The translations under genes were made by a program, and so were the position numbers. 55,998 bases of DNA from Sphingobium cupriresistens. Lineage in GTDB: Bacteria; Pseudomonadota; Alphaproteobacteria; Sphingomonadales; Sphingomonadaceae. The notes under the pieces were generated by a model. It was not told the origin of the DNA. It did not search any database and saw nothing but the letters and a program-made list of their open reading frames with translations. Positions 1 to 9,593 of this stretch are shown here, in pieces; position 1 is the stretch's first letter, and the number at the start of each line of letters is the position of its first letter. The stretch is taken from positions 1 through 55,998 of the forward strand of contig NZ_SEOO01000027.1 of the NCBI RefSeq assembly GCF_004152865.1, given 5' to 3'.

Positions 1-39
1 GGCAGGGAGCGATCCCGTTGACGGTGGAAGCCATCTGGC

Positions 40-669
40 TCAGAATGCATGCAGCGCCGATGTTTGTCGGCGCATAGATATCTGTTGGCCAAAACCCGCC
101 GCTGCTTCCTGACCTAGGACGTTATCGCTGACCACCGTATGCGGCTTGCCGCGTATCCCGATCAGCCGCGTCAGTTCCCGCGCGACCCGCACGCCCGACA
201 GCGACGTGTCCGCCACCAGCGCCAGGCATTCGCGCGTGTAGTCGTCTACCACGCACAGGATGCGGAACCGGCGGCTGCAGGTCAGGGTGTCGGAGACGAA
301 GTCCAGCGACCAGCGCTGGTTCGGCCCATCCGGCAGCACCATCGGCGCCCTGGTGCCCAAGGCGCGCTTGCGGCCACCTCGGCGACGGACCCGCAGGTTC
401 TCTTCGCGATATACCCGCAGCAGCTTCTTGTGGTTGGGCGTCATGCCCTCGCGCGCCAGCAGATAGCCCAGACGCCGATAGCCGAACCGGCGACGCTCTG
501 CCGCCAGCTCCCGCAGACGCTGCCGCAACGGACCATCGTCCGGCCGCGACGATCGATACCGGATCACCCGCCGGCTCACGCCGACCAGGCCGCACGCCCG
601 ACGCTCGCTCAGCCCGTGGTGTTCACGAGCATGAGCGACGGCTTCCCGCTTAGCGCCGGGCGTTACCAT
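40..669 (-). pseudogene. IS3-family transposase OrfB (rve integrase), 3' truncated
   Basis: The frame begins MVTPGAKREAVAHAR and carries the HTH_21 region (LRELAAERRRFGYRRLGYLL) followed by the DDE integrase core: first Asp in WSLDFVSDTL, then VVDDYTRECLALV, second Asp in VVSDN. After VVSDN (base 121) the reading frame runs into unrelated sequence and ends at base 40. The usual GTEFTS continuation and the third catalytic residue (Glu) are missing, so this is a broken transposase. Confidence 0.88.
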
Positions 670-929
670 TTTTTTGATGCCAGATCCTTCAGCACCACGT
701 TGTCCAGCATCGCCTCGGCCAGCAGCTTCTTCAGCTTCGCGTTCTCGTCCTCGAGCGCGCGCAGTCGCCGCGCCTCGGATACCTCCAGCCCGCCATACTT
801 CGACTTCCACTTGTAAAACGTCGCCGAGCTGATCCCATGGCGGCGACACACGTCCACCGTCGCCATGCCCGCCTCCTGCTCCTTCAAGATCGCAATGATC
901 TGCTCTTCGCTGAACCTGCTCCGCTTCAT
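663..929 (-). CDS. IS3-family transposase OrfA (HTH protein)
   Basis: This 88-residue protein starts MKRSRFSEEQIIAILKEQ, the typical start of IS3/IS407-type OrfA. A helix-turn-helix covers roughly residues 8-45 (VCRRHGISSATFYKWKSKYGG) and a leucine-rich coiled coil covers about 50-80. OrfA binds the terminal repeats and is normally joined to OrfB by -1 frameshifting at the A7 run near its 3' end. The frame itself is intact, but with OrfB truncated the element should not transpose on its own. Confidence 0.9.
   Translation of the reverse strand: MKRSRFSEEQIIAILKEQEAGMATVDVCRRHGISSATFYKWKSKYGGLEVSEARRLRALEDENAKLKKLLAEAMLDNVVLKDLASKKW
669..675 (-). promoter_or_regulatory. A7 slippery site for -1 frameshifting (IS3)
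   Basis: Seven consecutive A residues on the minus strand lie at the overlap of orfA and orfB, eight codons or fewer before the orfA stop. In IS3-family elements such a run drives production of the OrfAB fusion transposase. The potential OrfB ATG overlaps the end of the same run. Confidence 0.75.
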
Positions 930-979
930 GTTCGTCCGACTCCTTTGCGTCGGACTCTACTCAAAATCGGTCACATTTC

Positions 980-1834
980 AGGGGAGCACGTCAGACGCCG
1001 CAACAGCGCGAGGCCAATTACCGCCACGCTGTCGAAACCGCGGCAAAAGCCAAGAAGGCCGTCGTCTTCGCCTGGGCGCGGCAAAATCCCATCTTCGGCC
1101 TCACCCCTGAGCAGAACAGGCTGATCGATGATGTGAGCGCGGCCAACCCCAACACCATCGTGGTGCTGAACAGCAGCTACCCCGTCGCCATGCCTTGGTT
1201 GGGCAAGGTGAAGGCGGTGCTCAACATGTGGTGGGGCGGCGACAAGGGCGGCGAGGCGACCGTCGACATCCTGACCGGCCGGGTCAGCCCGGCGGGCCGT
1301 CTGCCCTTCACCTGGGGCAAGGCGCTGGAGGATTATCCCGCGACCGACCCCCGTCATCCCGAACGCGGCGCGCGCGAAGATGGCGTCGTCACCTATTCGG
1401 AGGGGCTGGATGTCGGCTATCGCTGGTTCGACCGGCAGAAAAAGGAGCCCCTCTACGCCTTCGGCCATGGCCTCAGCTACACCAGCTTCGCCTATTCTGG
1501 CCTGACCGTGAAGCCCGCCGCCGACGGCGGTCTGGACGTCCGTTTCACCGTCGCCAATACGGGAAAGCGGGCATCGGACGAAGTGGCGCAGATCTATCTG
1601 GGCGCGCCCGCCAATGCCCCCAGGGGCATCGCCTTCCCGGTCAAGGCGCTCGCCGGATTCGACCGCGTCCATCTGGCGCCATCGGAATCGAAGACGGTGT
1701 CGATTCATGTCGCGCCACGCAGCCTGCAATATTGGGATGAAAGGGCGGCCAGCTGGACCACGCCGCAGGGCGTGCGTGCGGTTTATGTGGGCGGCTCCTC
1801 ACGCGACCTGCCGCTTGCCGCCAAAAGCCGGTAG
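980..1834 (+). pseudogene. GH3 family beta-glucosidase, C-terminal part only
   Basis: An open frame continues without a start from the IS edge: AVETAAKAKKAVVFAW, SAANPNTIVVLNSS, MWWGGDKGGEATVDILTG, RLPFTWGK, YAFGHGLSYTSFAYSG. These are the C-terminal (alpha/beta)6 sandwich domain of glycoside hydrolase family 3. They are followed by a fibronectin type III-like domain (FTVANTGKRASDEVAQIYL). The N-terminal TIM barrel with the catalytic Asp is absent, removed by the IS3 insertion at about 973-980. An internal ATG at 1133 could start a fragment, but no active enzyme would result. The family hydrolyses terminal beta-glucosides or xylosides in the periplasm. Confidence 0.85.
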
Positions 1835-1845
1835 GGGATTGCGAT

Positions 1846-3510
1846 ATGCAGGGGCAATCGCTCGCCATCCGCAGGCGGCCGATCCTTGGTGGCGCGCTGG
1901 GCGTTACCTTCGCCACCCTGCTGGCGGGACCGAAGGTGCTGGCGCAAAATAGCCGTTTTGCGCCAGCGATTGCGGGCGAACCCAATGCCGAATGGGCGCG
2001 CAAGGCCGACGCTCTGATGCCGACGCTGCATAGCATCGAGCAACAGCCGGTCGCTCTGGTGAACATGATCCCCGACCCCGCGCAGATATTGCGTTTCCGC
2101 GTGGAAAAGGCCGCCACCATCGCGGACTTCGCTACCCGCAGCTTCCGCAAGGGCGACAGCTTCATCCTCGATTTCGAAGGGCACCGGACGGGTTATCTGT
2201 CCTTCGACCTCGAAACGGTCGGGCGCGAACCGGATGCGCCGGTGCGGCTGAAACTGACCTTCGGCGAAGTGCAGACCGACGTCGCCGAACCGCTGCATCC
2301 CTATAAGGGCAAGATCAGCGAAGCCTGGTTGCCCGAAGAGATCATCACCGTCGATTATCTGCCGCAGTCGGTGAAGATGGCGCGACGTTACGCCTTTCGC
2401 TATGTCCGGGTCGACGTGATCGACACTTCGCCGGGCTTTGCGGTAAAGTTCCTCAATGTCCGCGCTCACGCGGTGACGTCGGCTGGTCCCATGCCCGCGC
2501 CCATGGGCGCGACCCCGCGCCTGCGCCGGATGGACGAGGTCGCGATGGCGACGCTGCGTGACTGTATGCAAACCAGTTTCGAGGATGGTCCGCGCCGAGA
2601 CCAGCGACTGTGGGTCGGCGATCTGCGGCTTCAGGCGCTCGCCAATTATGCGAGCTTCCAGAACAACGATCTGGTCAAGCGCTGCCTGTATCTGTTCGCG
2701 GCCTATCGCGACAAAGACGGGTTGGTCGCCGCCTGCGTCTACGAAAAGCCACATCCCCGCTACGGCGGTATGCACATCGTCGATTATGCCGCGCTCTTCA
2801 ACGTCACCCTGCGCGATTATGTGATGGCGACCGGCGATGTTGCGACCGGGCGCGACCTGTGGCCGGTGGCGCGACGCCAGCTGGAACTGATCGCGCGCTG
2901 GATCAATGCCGACGGGCTGTTCGTCGATCCGGGCAATATGTGGATTTTCATCGACTGGGCGGACAAGCTGGACAAGGGCGCCGCGATCCAGGGCCTGCTC
3001 ACCTTCGCCTGGAGGGCGACCGCGGAACTGGCCCGACGACTGGGGATGAAGCAGGAGGATGCCAGCCTATCCCATAGGGCTGGAACGATGACCACCGCCG
3101 GCCGCGCCGCCTATTGGGACGCGCACAGCGGACGGGTGGTCAGCGGCCCCAGGCGACAGGTCAGTTGGGCCGGCGCGAGCTGGATGATGCTGGGCGGACT
3201 CCTGTCGCCGCGCGAAGGGCGCAAAGCCCTGTTCGCTACGCTGGACGATCCGGCGGCGATCAAGCCCTCTACCCCTTATCTTTATCATTATGTCGTGGAA
3301 GCGCTCATCGCATGTGGCGAAAAGAAACGCGCCATGGCGCTGCTCGAAAGCTATTGGGGGGCGATGATCGACGCGGGTGTCGATACCTTCTGGGAAGTGT
3401 TTGATCCAACCACTCCGCTGTCGTCTCCCTATGGGGACATCCATATCAATAGCTATTGCCATGCCTGGAGCTGCACGCCGTCTTATTTTCTCAGGCAGAA
3501 ACTCTCCTGA
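1846..3510 (+). CDS. Secreted GH78-like alpha-L-rhamnosidase (six-hairpin glycosidase)
   Basis: This 554-residue protein starts 11 bases after the GH3 stop and was probably co-transcribed with it. The N-terminus has a twin-arginine-like patch (IRRRPILGGALGVTFATLLAG), suggesting export. A jelly-roll region covers about residues 70-200 (YLSFDLETVG, RYVRVDVID). The (alpha/alpha)6 barrel follows, with the GH78-type motif DGPRRDQRLWVGDLRLQAL near residues 247-265, containing the acidic residues expected for catalysis. The C-terminal HINSYCHAWSCTPSYFL also fits the family. It is shorter than many GH78 enzymes (about 900 residues). The exact sugar specificity is inferred; another six-hairpin glycosidase is possible. 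Confidence 0.72.
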   Translation: MQGQSLAIRRRPILGGALGVTFATLLAGPKVLAQNSRFAPAIAGEPNAEWARKADALMPTLHSIEQQPVALVNMIPDPAQILRFRVEKAATIADFATRSFRKGDSFILDFEGHRTGYLSFDLETVGREPDAPVRLKLTFGEVQTDVAEPLHPYKGKISEAWLPEEIITVDYLPQSVKMARRYAFRYVRVDVIDTSPGFAVKFLNVRAHAVTSAGPMPAPMGATPRLRRMDEVAMATLRDCMQTSFEDGPRRDQRLWVGDLRLQALANYASFQNNDLVKRCLYLFAAYRDKDGLVAACVYEKPHPRYGGMHIVDYAALFNVTLRDYVMATGDVATGRDLWPVARRQLELIARWINADGLFVDPGNMWIFIDWADKLDKGAAIQGLLTFAWRATAELARRLGMKQEDASLSHRAGTMTTAGRAAYWDAHSGRVVSGPRRQVSWAGASWMMLGGLLSPREGRKALFATLDDPAAIKPSTPYLYHYVVEALIACGEKKRAMALLESYWGAMIDAGVDTFWEVFDPTTPLSSPYGDIHINSYCHAWSCTPSYFLRQKLS

Positions 3511-3730
3511 TGGCCCCATTCTGACATTCGCTACCAACAAGGCGTGCGCTTGTTCGATGCGGGCGAAAAAGCCTTCCATGCCCATCGGCGTCGACAAGCG
3601 ATGACATCATAGGGCAGGCGAACGCTGCGATGTCGGGATCATCGAATACCGCCTCGAATATCCGTTCGATCACCCCTTGCTCGACCCAGCGATAATAGCG
3701 CCGCTTGGCCGTTGCGGGAATCGCTACAGC
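3491..3730 (-). pseudogene. Eroded IS5-type transposase fragment
   Basis: The minus-strand frame reads AKRRYYRWVEQGVIERIFEAV then FDDPDIAAF. This resembles the N-terminal DUF4096-like part of IS5-family transposases (RWxxxGVWxRIFxAL, then DPD). No start is preserved and the following D-x-S catalytic segment is degenerate. It overlaps the end of the GH78-like gene. I interpret it as insertion-sequence debris between the glycosidase genes and the lig cluster. Confidence 0.4.
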
Positions 3731-3732
3731 CT

Positions 3733-3767
3733 AGAAAGGGCGCGACCGGTTGCCCGGCCACGCCCTT
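3733..3767 (-). terminator. Probable rho-independent terminator of the ligJABC arm
   Basis: Downstream of the ligC stop, on the transcribed strand, a 14-bp stem (3754-3767 with 3736-3749, two G-U pairs) closes a GCAA tetraloop and is followed by a short T stretch (TTTCT). The position fits termination of the leftward lig operon. Confidence 0.6.
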
Positions 3768-3792
3768 ACTGCGCGCCCGAAATTATAGTTGA

Positions 3793-4734
3793 TCAACCCG
3801 CCAGCTGCGTTTCCAGTTCACCCAGTACGCGATAGCAATCGAACACCTTGGCGACGCTGCTGTTCGGATCGCGGCCTTCGCGGATGGCGCTGATGAATTC
3901 GCGATCCTGCAATTCGATGCCGTTCATCGACACGGCGACCTGGCTGACGTCGATCGCCTCTTCCTTGCCGTTCACCAGATCGTCGTAACGCGCGATATAG
4001 GTGTCGGTATCGCCGATATAGCGGAAGAAGGTGCCGAGCGGCCCGTCATTGTTGAACGACAGCGACAGGGTGCAGATGGCGCCGGTCTCGCTCTTCAGCT
4101 GGATCGACATGTCCATGGCGATGCCCAGGTCCGGATGGATCGGCCCCTGGAGCGCGTGCGCCGACACGATTCTGCCCGCCTGATAGGCGAACAGGTCGAC
4201 CGTATGGGCGGCATGATGCCACAGCAGATGGTCGGTCCAGGACCGCGGTTCCCCCTTCGCATTGATATTCTTGCGGCGGAAGAAATAGGTCTGCACATCC
4301 ATCTGCTGGACATTGAATTCGCCCGCCTCGATACGGTTGTGGACGAACTGGTGCGACGGATTGAAGCGGCGCGTGTGGCCGACCATGCAGACGAGACCGG
4401 TTTCCTCCTGCTTCTTGAGTACCGCCTGCGCATCGGCCCAGCTATCGGCCAGCGGAATTTCCACCTCCACATGCTTGCCCGCATCCATGCAGGCGATCGC
4501 CTGCGCGGCGTGCATCTGCGTGGGCGTGCACAGGATCACAGCGTCCACATCGTCACGCGCCAGCGTCTCGTTCAGGTCGGTCGTCACATGGCCGATGCCA
4601 TATTTCTCCGCGACCTTCTTCGTCGCCTCCAGTTCGCGGCCGATGATCGAGGTGACGGTGACGCCATCGATATTCTTGAGGCCATCAAGATGCTTTTCGC
4701 CAAAGGCGCCGGCGCCAGCCAGGGCAATACGCAT
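3793..4734 (-). CDS. ligC: 4-carboxy-2-hydroxymuconate-6-semialdehyde dehydrogenase LigC
   Basis: LigC oxidises the hemiacetal form of the LigAB ring-cleavage product to 2-pyrone-4,6-dicarboxylate with NADP+ in the cytoplasm. The 313-residue protein is a Gfo/Idh/MocA-type oxidoreductase with an N-terminal Rossmann fold (MRIALAGAGAFGEKHL) and the segment KHVEVEIPLADSW. The usual Lys of the MocA EKP motif is replaced, as expected for LigC proteins. The length matches Sphingobium SYK-6 LigC (about 315). It lies 158 bp after ligB, separated by a double REP-like hairpin, so its expression may be uncoupled from ligAB. Confidence 0.93.
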   Translation of the reverse strand: MRIALAGAGAFGEKHLDGLKNIDGVTVTSIIGRELEATKKVAEKYGIGHVTTDLNETLARDDVDAVILCTPTQMHAAQAIACMDAGKHVEVEIPLADSWADAQAVLKKQEETGLVCMVGHTRRFNPSHQFVHNRIEAGEFNVQQMDVQTYFFRRKNINAKGEPRSWTDHLLWHHAAHTVDLFAYQAGRIVSAHALQGPIHPDLGIAMDMSIQLKSETGAICTLSLSFNNDGPLGTFFRYIGDTDTYIARYDDLVNGKEEAIDVSQVAVSMNGIELQDREFISAIREGRDPNSSVAKVFDCYRVLGELETQLAG

Positions 4735-4755
4735 GAAAAACTACTCCAAAATAAG

Positions 4756-4880
4756 CCCCTCCCTTTTAAGGGAGGGGGAAGGGGTGGGTGCGAGCGAAGC
4801 GAGCCAGCGCCCATCTTGAAGGCAGAAGCGATTGCTAACGCAACCGCCCCCATCCCGACCCCTCCCCTGAAGGGGAGGGG
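4756..4880. repeat. Pair of convergent REP-like hairpins between ligB and ligC
   Basis: Two 22-bp palindromes at 4756-4777 and 4859-4880, both of the CCCCTCCC...GGGAGGGG type, face each other as mirror images. The spacer also carries complementary tracts (AAGGGGTGGG and CCCATCCCGACCCC), so the whole segment can fold into one large structure. The arrangement resembles a BIME of extragenic palindromes. In the ligABC transcript it would be a strong structure able to stop or process RNA before ligC. Confidence 0.8.
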
Positions 4881-4892
4881 CTTTAAGTTGGT

Positions 4893-6242
<1,350 letters not shown>

Positions 6243-6246
<4 letters not shown>

Positions 6247-7268
6247 AGTCCCCTCTCCTTCAATTGGGCGTCGAGGCGCGGGAAGACGCGACGGGCATTG
6301 CCCGCGAAGATTGCGGCGCGTTCCTCGTCGCTCACGTCCAGCGCATCGACATAGCGTTTGGTGTCGTCGAAATAGAATCCGGTGGTCGGGTCGATGCCGC
6401 GCACCGCGCCGACCATTTCCGACCCGAACAGGATATTCTTATTCTCGATCACGTCGGCCAGCAGGTCCACGCCCGGCTGGTGATAGACGCAGGTGTCGAA
6501 GAAGATATTGTTCATCAGGTGCGTCGACAGGTCGGGCTTCTTGAGCATGTCCGCCAGCCCGCGATAGCGCCCCCAATGATAGGGCACCGCGCCGCCGCCA
6601 TGCGGGATGATGAAGCGCAGCGTCGGGAAATCCTTGAACAGATCGCCTTCCAGCAACTGCATGAAGGCGATCGTATCCGCCGCGATATAATAGCCGCCGG
6701 TCGCGTGCATCGCCGGGTTGCAGCTGCCCGACACATGAATCATCGCCGGCACGTCCAGCTCGACCATCTTCTCGTAGAAGGGATACCAATATCTGTCGGT
6801 CAGCGGCGGATGGGTGAAATGCCCGCCGCCCGGATCGGGATTGAGGTTGCAGCCGATAAAGCCCAGTTCGGTGACGCAGCGCTCCAGCTCCGCGATGCTG
6901 TTGCTCATGTCGGCCTTGGGCGACTGCGGCAACATGCACACGCCGACGAAGGTTTCGGGGAACAGGCCGACGACGCGCGCGATCAGGTCGTTGCAGCGGA
7001 TCGCCCATTCCTTCGCCACCGCCTCGTCGCCCACATGCGGCGCCATCGCGGATGCGCGGGGCGAAAAGATCGTCAGGTCCGCGCCGCGCTCCTTGATCAG
7101 GCGCAACTGGTTCGCCTCGATCGTCTCGCGAATCTCCGCGTCGCTGATGTCGGGATAGGGCGGGCACGGCGTCCCGGCCTTGAACGCCGCCTTCTGTTCC
7201 TCGCGCCAGGCGTCATGGCCCTTGGGCAGGACGGTGTAATGACCGTGGCAATCGATAATCAGGCTCAT
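6243..7268 (-). CDS. ligJ: 4-oxalomesaconate hydratase LigJ
   Basis: LigJ hydrates 4-oxalomesaconate (the LigU product form) to 4-carboxy-4-hydroxy-2-oxoadipate, the LigK substrate. The 341-residue protein belongs to the amidohydrolase_2 (ACMSD-like) family. It has the N-terminal metal motif IIDCHGHYTVLP, the central MIHVSGSCNP, and FIIPHGGGAVPYHWGR. It is the third structural gene of the leftward arm and overlaps ligA by 4 bp. Confidence 0.94.
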
Positions 7269-7299
7269 CGCGTCTCTTTCCTCAACCCTTATTCCGTCA

Positions 7300-7317
7300 C
7301 CCCAGCAAAGGCTGGGG
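7300..7317. repeat. REP-like hairpin CCCCAGC-AAAG-GCTGGGG
   Basis: A perfect 7-bp stem with a 4-base loop sits in the 66-bp gap between the DUF1932 gene and ligJ. The flanking GTCA...CCTCAG context is like short palindromes repeated in many alphaproteobacterial genomes. It could trim or attenuate the leftward transcript. Confidence 0.65.
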
Positions 7318-7334
7318 CCTCAGGCGACAGCACG

Positions 7335-8222
7335 CTACGCCCGCCCCAAAAACTCCGTCACTTCCGCCTTCGCGGAAACGCCGTCGGAAGAAATCACCCC
7401 GATCTTCGCGCCCAGCCCTTCCGGCGGCGCCTTCACGCTCAGTGCGCCGATCGCCGCCTGCCGCGCCACCGTGCCGCGCGTCATCGCAGCCCCGGTGCCA
7501 AGGCCATCCAGTGTCTTGACGACTTCCTCCATCTCCGCCGCGCGCCGCGTGCCATGCACCAGCATCCGGTCGAGATTATAATCCGCCCGCACGCCCCAAG
7601 TCTTCGCCTTCTCGCTCGCATCGAGCGAGGCCAGCACCTCGTCCAGCACATCCGCCTGCGCCGCGGCCAGCACGCATTCGGCGGTCAACGCCTCGATCCC
7701 CTTGACCATCACCGAGCGGATCATCTTGATCGAGGAGGCCCGGCCGACATCCGCGCCCACGACCCGCGTCTTCGCAAAACCCAGCGCGCGCAACCGCGCC
7801 TCGGCATCCCCGGCTCGCGCGCCGCTCAACAGCAGCGGTACGTTGAGCCGCGCCGGATCGACCGGCGCCATCACCGCCACATCGACATAATGGCCCCCGG
7901 CCGCCTCGACCAATGCGGCAGCGGCCTGCTTGGTCTGCGGCGCAACGCTGTTCATGTCACAGAACAGCGTCCCCGGCGCGATCAGCGCCGCGGCGTCGCG
8001 CGCCACGGCCAGCGCCTGATCCGCCGTCACCAGCGACAGGATCATCGGCGCGCCCCGCACCGCGTCGTCCAGCCGATCGCGACAGGCGACGTCCATCTGC
8101 GCCATCACGCTGGCCCGCGCCGGATCGCGGTCATGCGCCAACGCGCGCGCGCCCCACGCGCCAGCCGCAGCGAATGTGCTGCCCGCCTCGCCAAATCCGA
8201 TCAGGAGAATATCGGTCGTCAT
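7335..8222 (-). CDS. NAD-binding 6-phosphogluconate dehydrogenase-like protein (DUF1932)
   Basis: This 295-residue protein starts at ATG 8222, chosen because MTTDILLIGFGEAGSTFA places a Rossmann GxGxxG at residue 9. The middle (LFCDMNSVAPQTKQAAA, GGHYVDVAVMAPVD) is typical of beta-hydroxyacid dehydrogenases, and the C-terminal half (IKMIRSVMVKGIEALTAECVLAA) fits DUF1932. It lies between ligR and ligJ in the same direction. The established 4,5-cleavage steps are already covered by other genes here, so its reaction is unknown. A role on an alternative oxo- or hydroxy-acid intermediate is possible. Confidence 0.8.
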   Translation of the reverse strand: MTTDILLIGFGEAGSTFAAAGAWGARALAHDRDPARASVMAQMDVACRDRLDDAVRGAPMILSLVTADQALAVARDAAALIAPGTLFCDMNSVAPQTKQAAAALVEAAGGHYVDVAVMAPVDPARLNVPLLLSGARAGDAEARLRALGFAKTRVVGADVGRASSIKMIRSVMVKGIEALTAECVLAAAQADVLDEVLASLDASEKAKTWGVRADYNLDRMLVHGTRRAAEMEEVVKTLDGLGTGAAMTRGTVARQAAIGALSVKAPPEGLGAKIGVISSDGVSAKAEVTEFLGRA

Positions 8223-8278
8223 GGCGGGAATCTGCCCGTCGATGCGCGCGACGACAAATCGGAACAGCCGCCCGGTCA

Positions 8279-9451
8279 TTAGCTGGCGCTAAACATCCTT
8301 TCTGTATCCCCCCGCGACACGGCCTCCAGATCGGCGATGAACTCCGCCTGCACCGTGGTCGGGCGCCAGGAGGCCCGCGTCGTCACGCCGATAGATCGGC
8401 TGGCGGGCGATACCGGCGTGTCGATCCGGCACAGCCACCCCGCCTCCAGCTCCACCGTCACCTGATCGGGTGACAACAGGGTCAGGAAATCATTGTCGAT
8501 CAGCAATTGCCGGATGGTCATGACCGATCCCGATTCGATCGGCACGACCGGCAAAGCGATGCCATGTTCGCTGAATAACGCCTCCCAGCTTTCGCGCAGC
8601 GGCGCGCCCGGCGCGGCGATGATCCAGGGATAGCGCGCCAGATCGCTCATGGCGGGCTGTGTCCCGGCCAGCGGATGGCCTGCCCGCGCGATCACCACCG
8701 GCCGGTCTTCGAACAGCGCCGCCTGCTCGAAATCCGCCTCCAGCAGCGGCAGGCGCAACGCCCCCACCATCATGTCGATCGCGCCGTTGCGCAACGGCTC
8801 GATCAGTTCGGCGCGCGACCCTTCCAATATGGTGATGCGCACGCCCGGCCGCCGCCGCAGGAAGCGCGACACGGCGGCGGGCAGCACCCGCGCGCGAGAC
8901 AGCGGCATCGCGCCAATGGCGATGCTGCGCGTCTCATGCCCCTTGAGCGCCGCCAGTTCGGCCAGCGCCGCCATCAACTCCACCCGCGCCAGGCGAAAGG
9001 CGCGCGCCATCCGCACACCGGCATCGGTCAGCATCACCACCTTGCCGCGCCGCCGCACCAGCGGCCGCCGCAGCGACAGGCTAAGGTCGTTGACCGCGCG
9101 ATGCAGCGAAGGGATCGACAGGCCGGTCGCGGCACTCGCCGCAGGGTAACTGCCCGCATCCGCCAGCGCGATCAACGCGCGGAACCGCGCCATCGTCACA
9201 TGCGGGCTGGCGATATGGTCCAGCGCGGCGTGGAAACGCGGCACCAGCAGCGCGCCCGCATCGGTCACCGTCATCCCGTCATGGCGGCGGTCGAACAAGG
9301 GTACGTCCAGCATGGCTTCGAATCGGGCCAACGCCTGGGTTATCGCCGGCTGGGTCAGGTTTACCGCCGCGGCGGCCGCATTCATGGTTCCGCGATCCGC
9401 GATTTCCACGGTTGCGCGCAGGTGACGAAGGTTGATGTCGGTCCAGTCCAC
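8279..9451 (-). CDS. ligR: LysR-type regulator of PCA 4,5-cleavage genes, LigR-like, tandem HTH
   Basis: This is a LysR-type activator expected to respond to PCA or gallate, lying between the two lig arms. The probable start is GTG 9451, which places LRHL near residue 8 as in other LysR proteins; no ATG or good ribosome site is visible, so translation may be leaderless. At about 390 residues it is roughly 90 longer than usual. The extra length is a second helix-turn-helix: residues 8-65 ([34 protein letters not shown]) are echoed at 88-147 ([34 protein letters not shown]). The effector-binding domain follows ([36 protein letters not shown]). Confidence 0.85.
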   Translation of the reverse strand: MDWTDINLRHLRATVEIADRGTMNAAAAAVNLTQPAITQALARFEAMLDVPLFDRRHDGMTVTDAGALLVPRFHAALDHIASPHVTMARFRALIALADAGSYPAASAATGLSIPSLHRAVNDLSLSLRRPLVRRRGKVVMLTDAGVRMARAFRLARVELMAALAELAALKGHETRSIAIGAMPLSRARVLPAAVSRFLRRRPGVRITILEGSRAELIEPLRNGAIDMMVGALRLPLLEADFEQAALFEDRPVVIARAGHPLAGTQPAMSDLARYPWIIAAPGAPLRESWEALFSEHGIALPVVPIESGSVMTIRQLLIDNDFLTLLSPDQVTVELEAGWLCRIDTPVSPASRSIGVTTRASWRPTTVQAEFIADLEAVSRGDTERMFSAS

Positions 9452-9461
9452 ATTGCCATAT

Positions 9462-9475
9462 TTAGTGAAAACTAA
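9462..9475. promoter_or_regulatory. Probable LigR operator TTAGTGAAAACTAA
   Basis: The 14-bp dyad TTAGT-GAAA-ACTAA contains the T-N11-A core typical of LysR-type binding sites. It lies 11 bp from the proposed ligR start and 119 bp upstream of ligK, an appropriate place for autoregulation and activation of the divergent ligK arm. Confidence 0.6.
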
Positions 9476-9593
9476 TGGCTTGGCCAGATTTCCTTTTTGC
9501 CCTTTCCCCCGAACGGGTCCAGCCACCATCCTGTCCCGCGCCGCCCAACCATCAGCTTGGTCCGTGCGCCGCCATGATAAGGAGAAGGTCAGC

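Larger units (their letters stand above)
121..979 (-). mobile_element. Truncated IS3-family insertion sequence
   Basis: Two leftward overlapping transposase frames (orfA, then orfB in the -1 frame) joined at an A7 run are the hallmark of IS3-family elements. The right end lies shortly upstream of orfA, near 973-979, where GACTCTACTC and a following AATCGGTCA resemble a terminal inverted repeat; I cannot fix the last base. On the left the integrase core stops being recognisable at base 121, directly after the second catalytic Asp motif (VVSDN). The last third of orfB and the left terminal repeat are therefore missing. Bases 1-120 show no gene I recognise. The element sits inside a GH3 glycosidase gene. 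Confidence 0.85.

Noticed and set aside
1..120. A gene fragment at the left window edge
   Set aside because: One minus-strand frame is open for 39 codons, but it has no recognisable domain and cannot be distinguished from chance.
6264..8282. A 672-codon open frame on the plus strand opposite ligJ and the DUF1932 gene
   Set aside because: It is antisense to well-recognised genes, is very rich in Arg/His/Gln as expected for the reverse frame of high-GC coding DNA, and has no recognisable motif.
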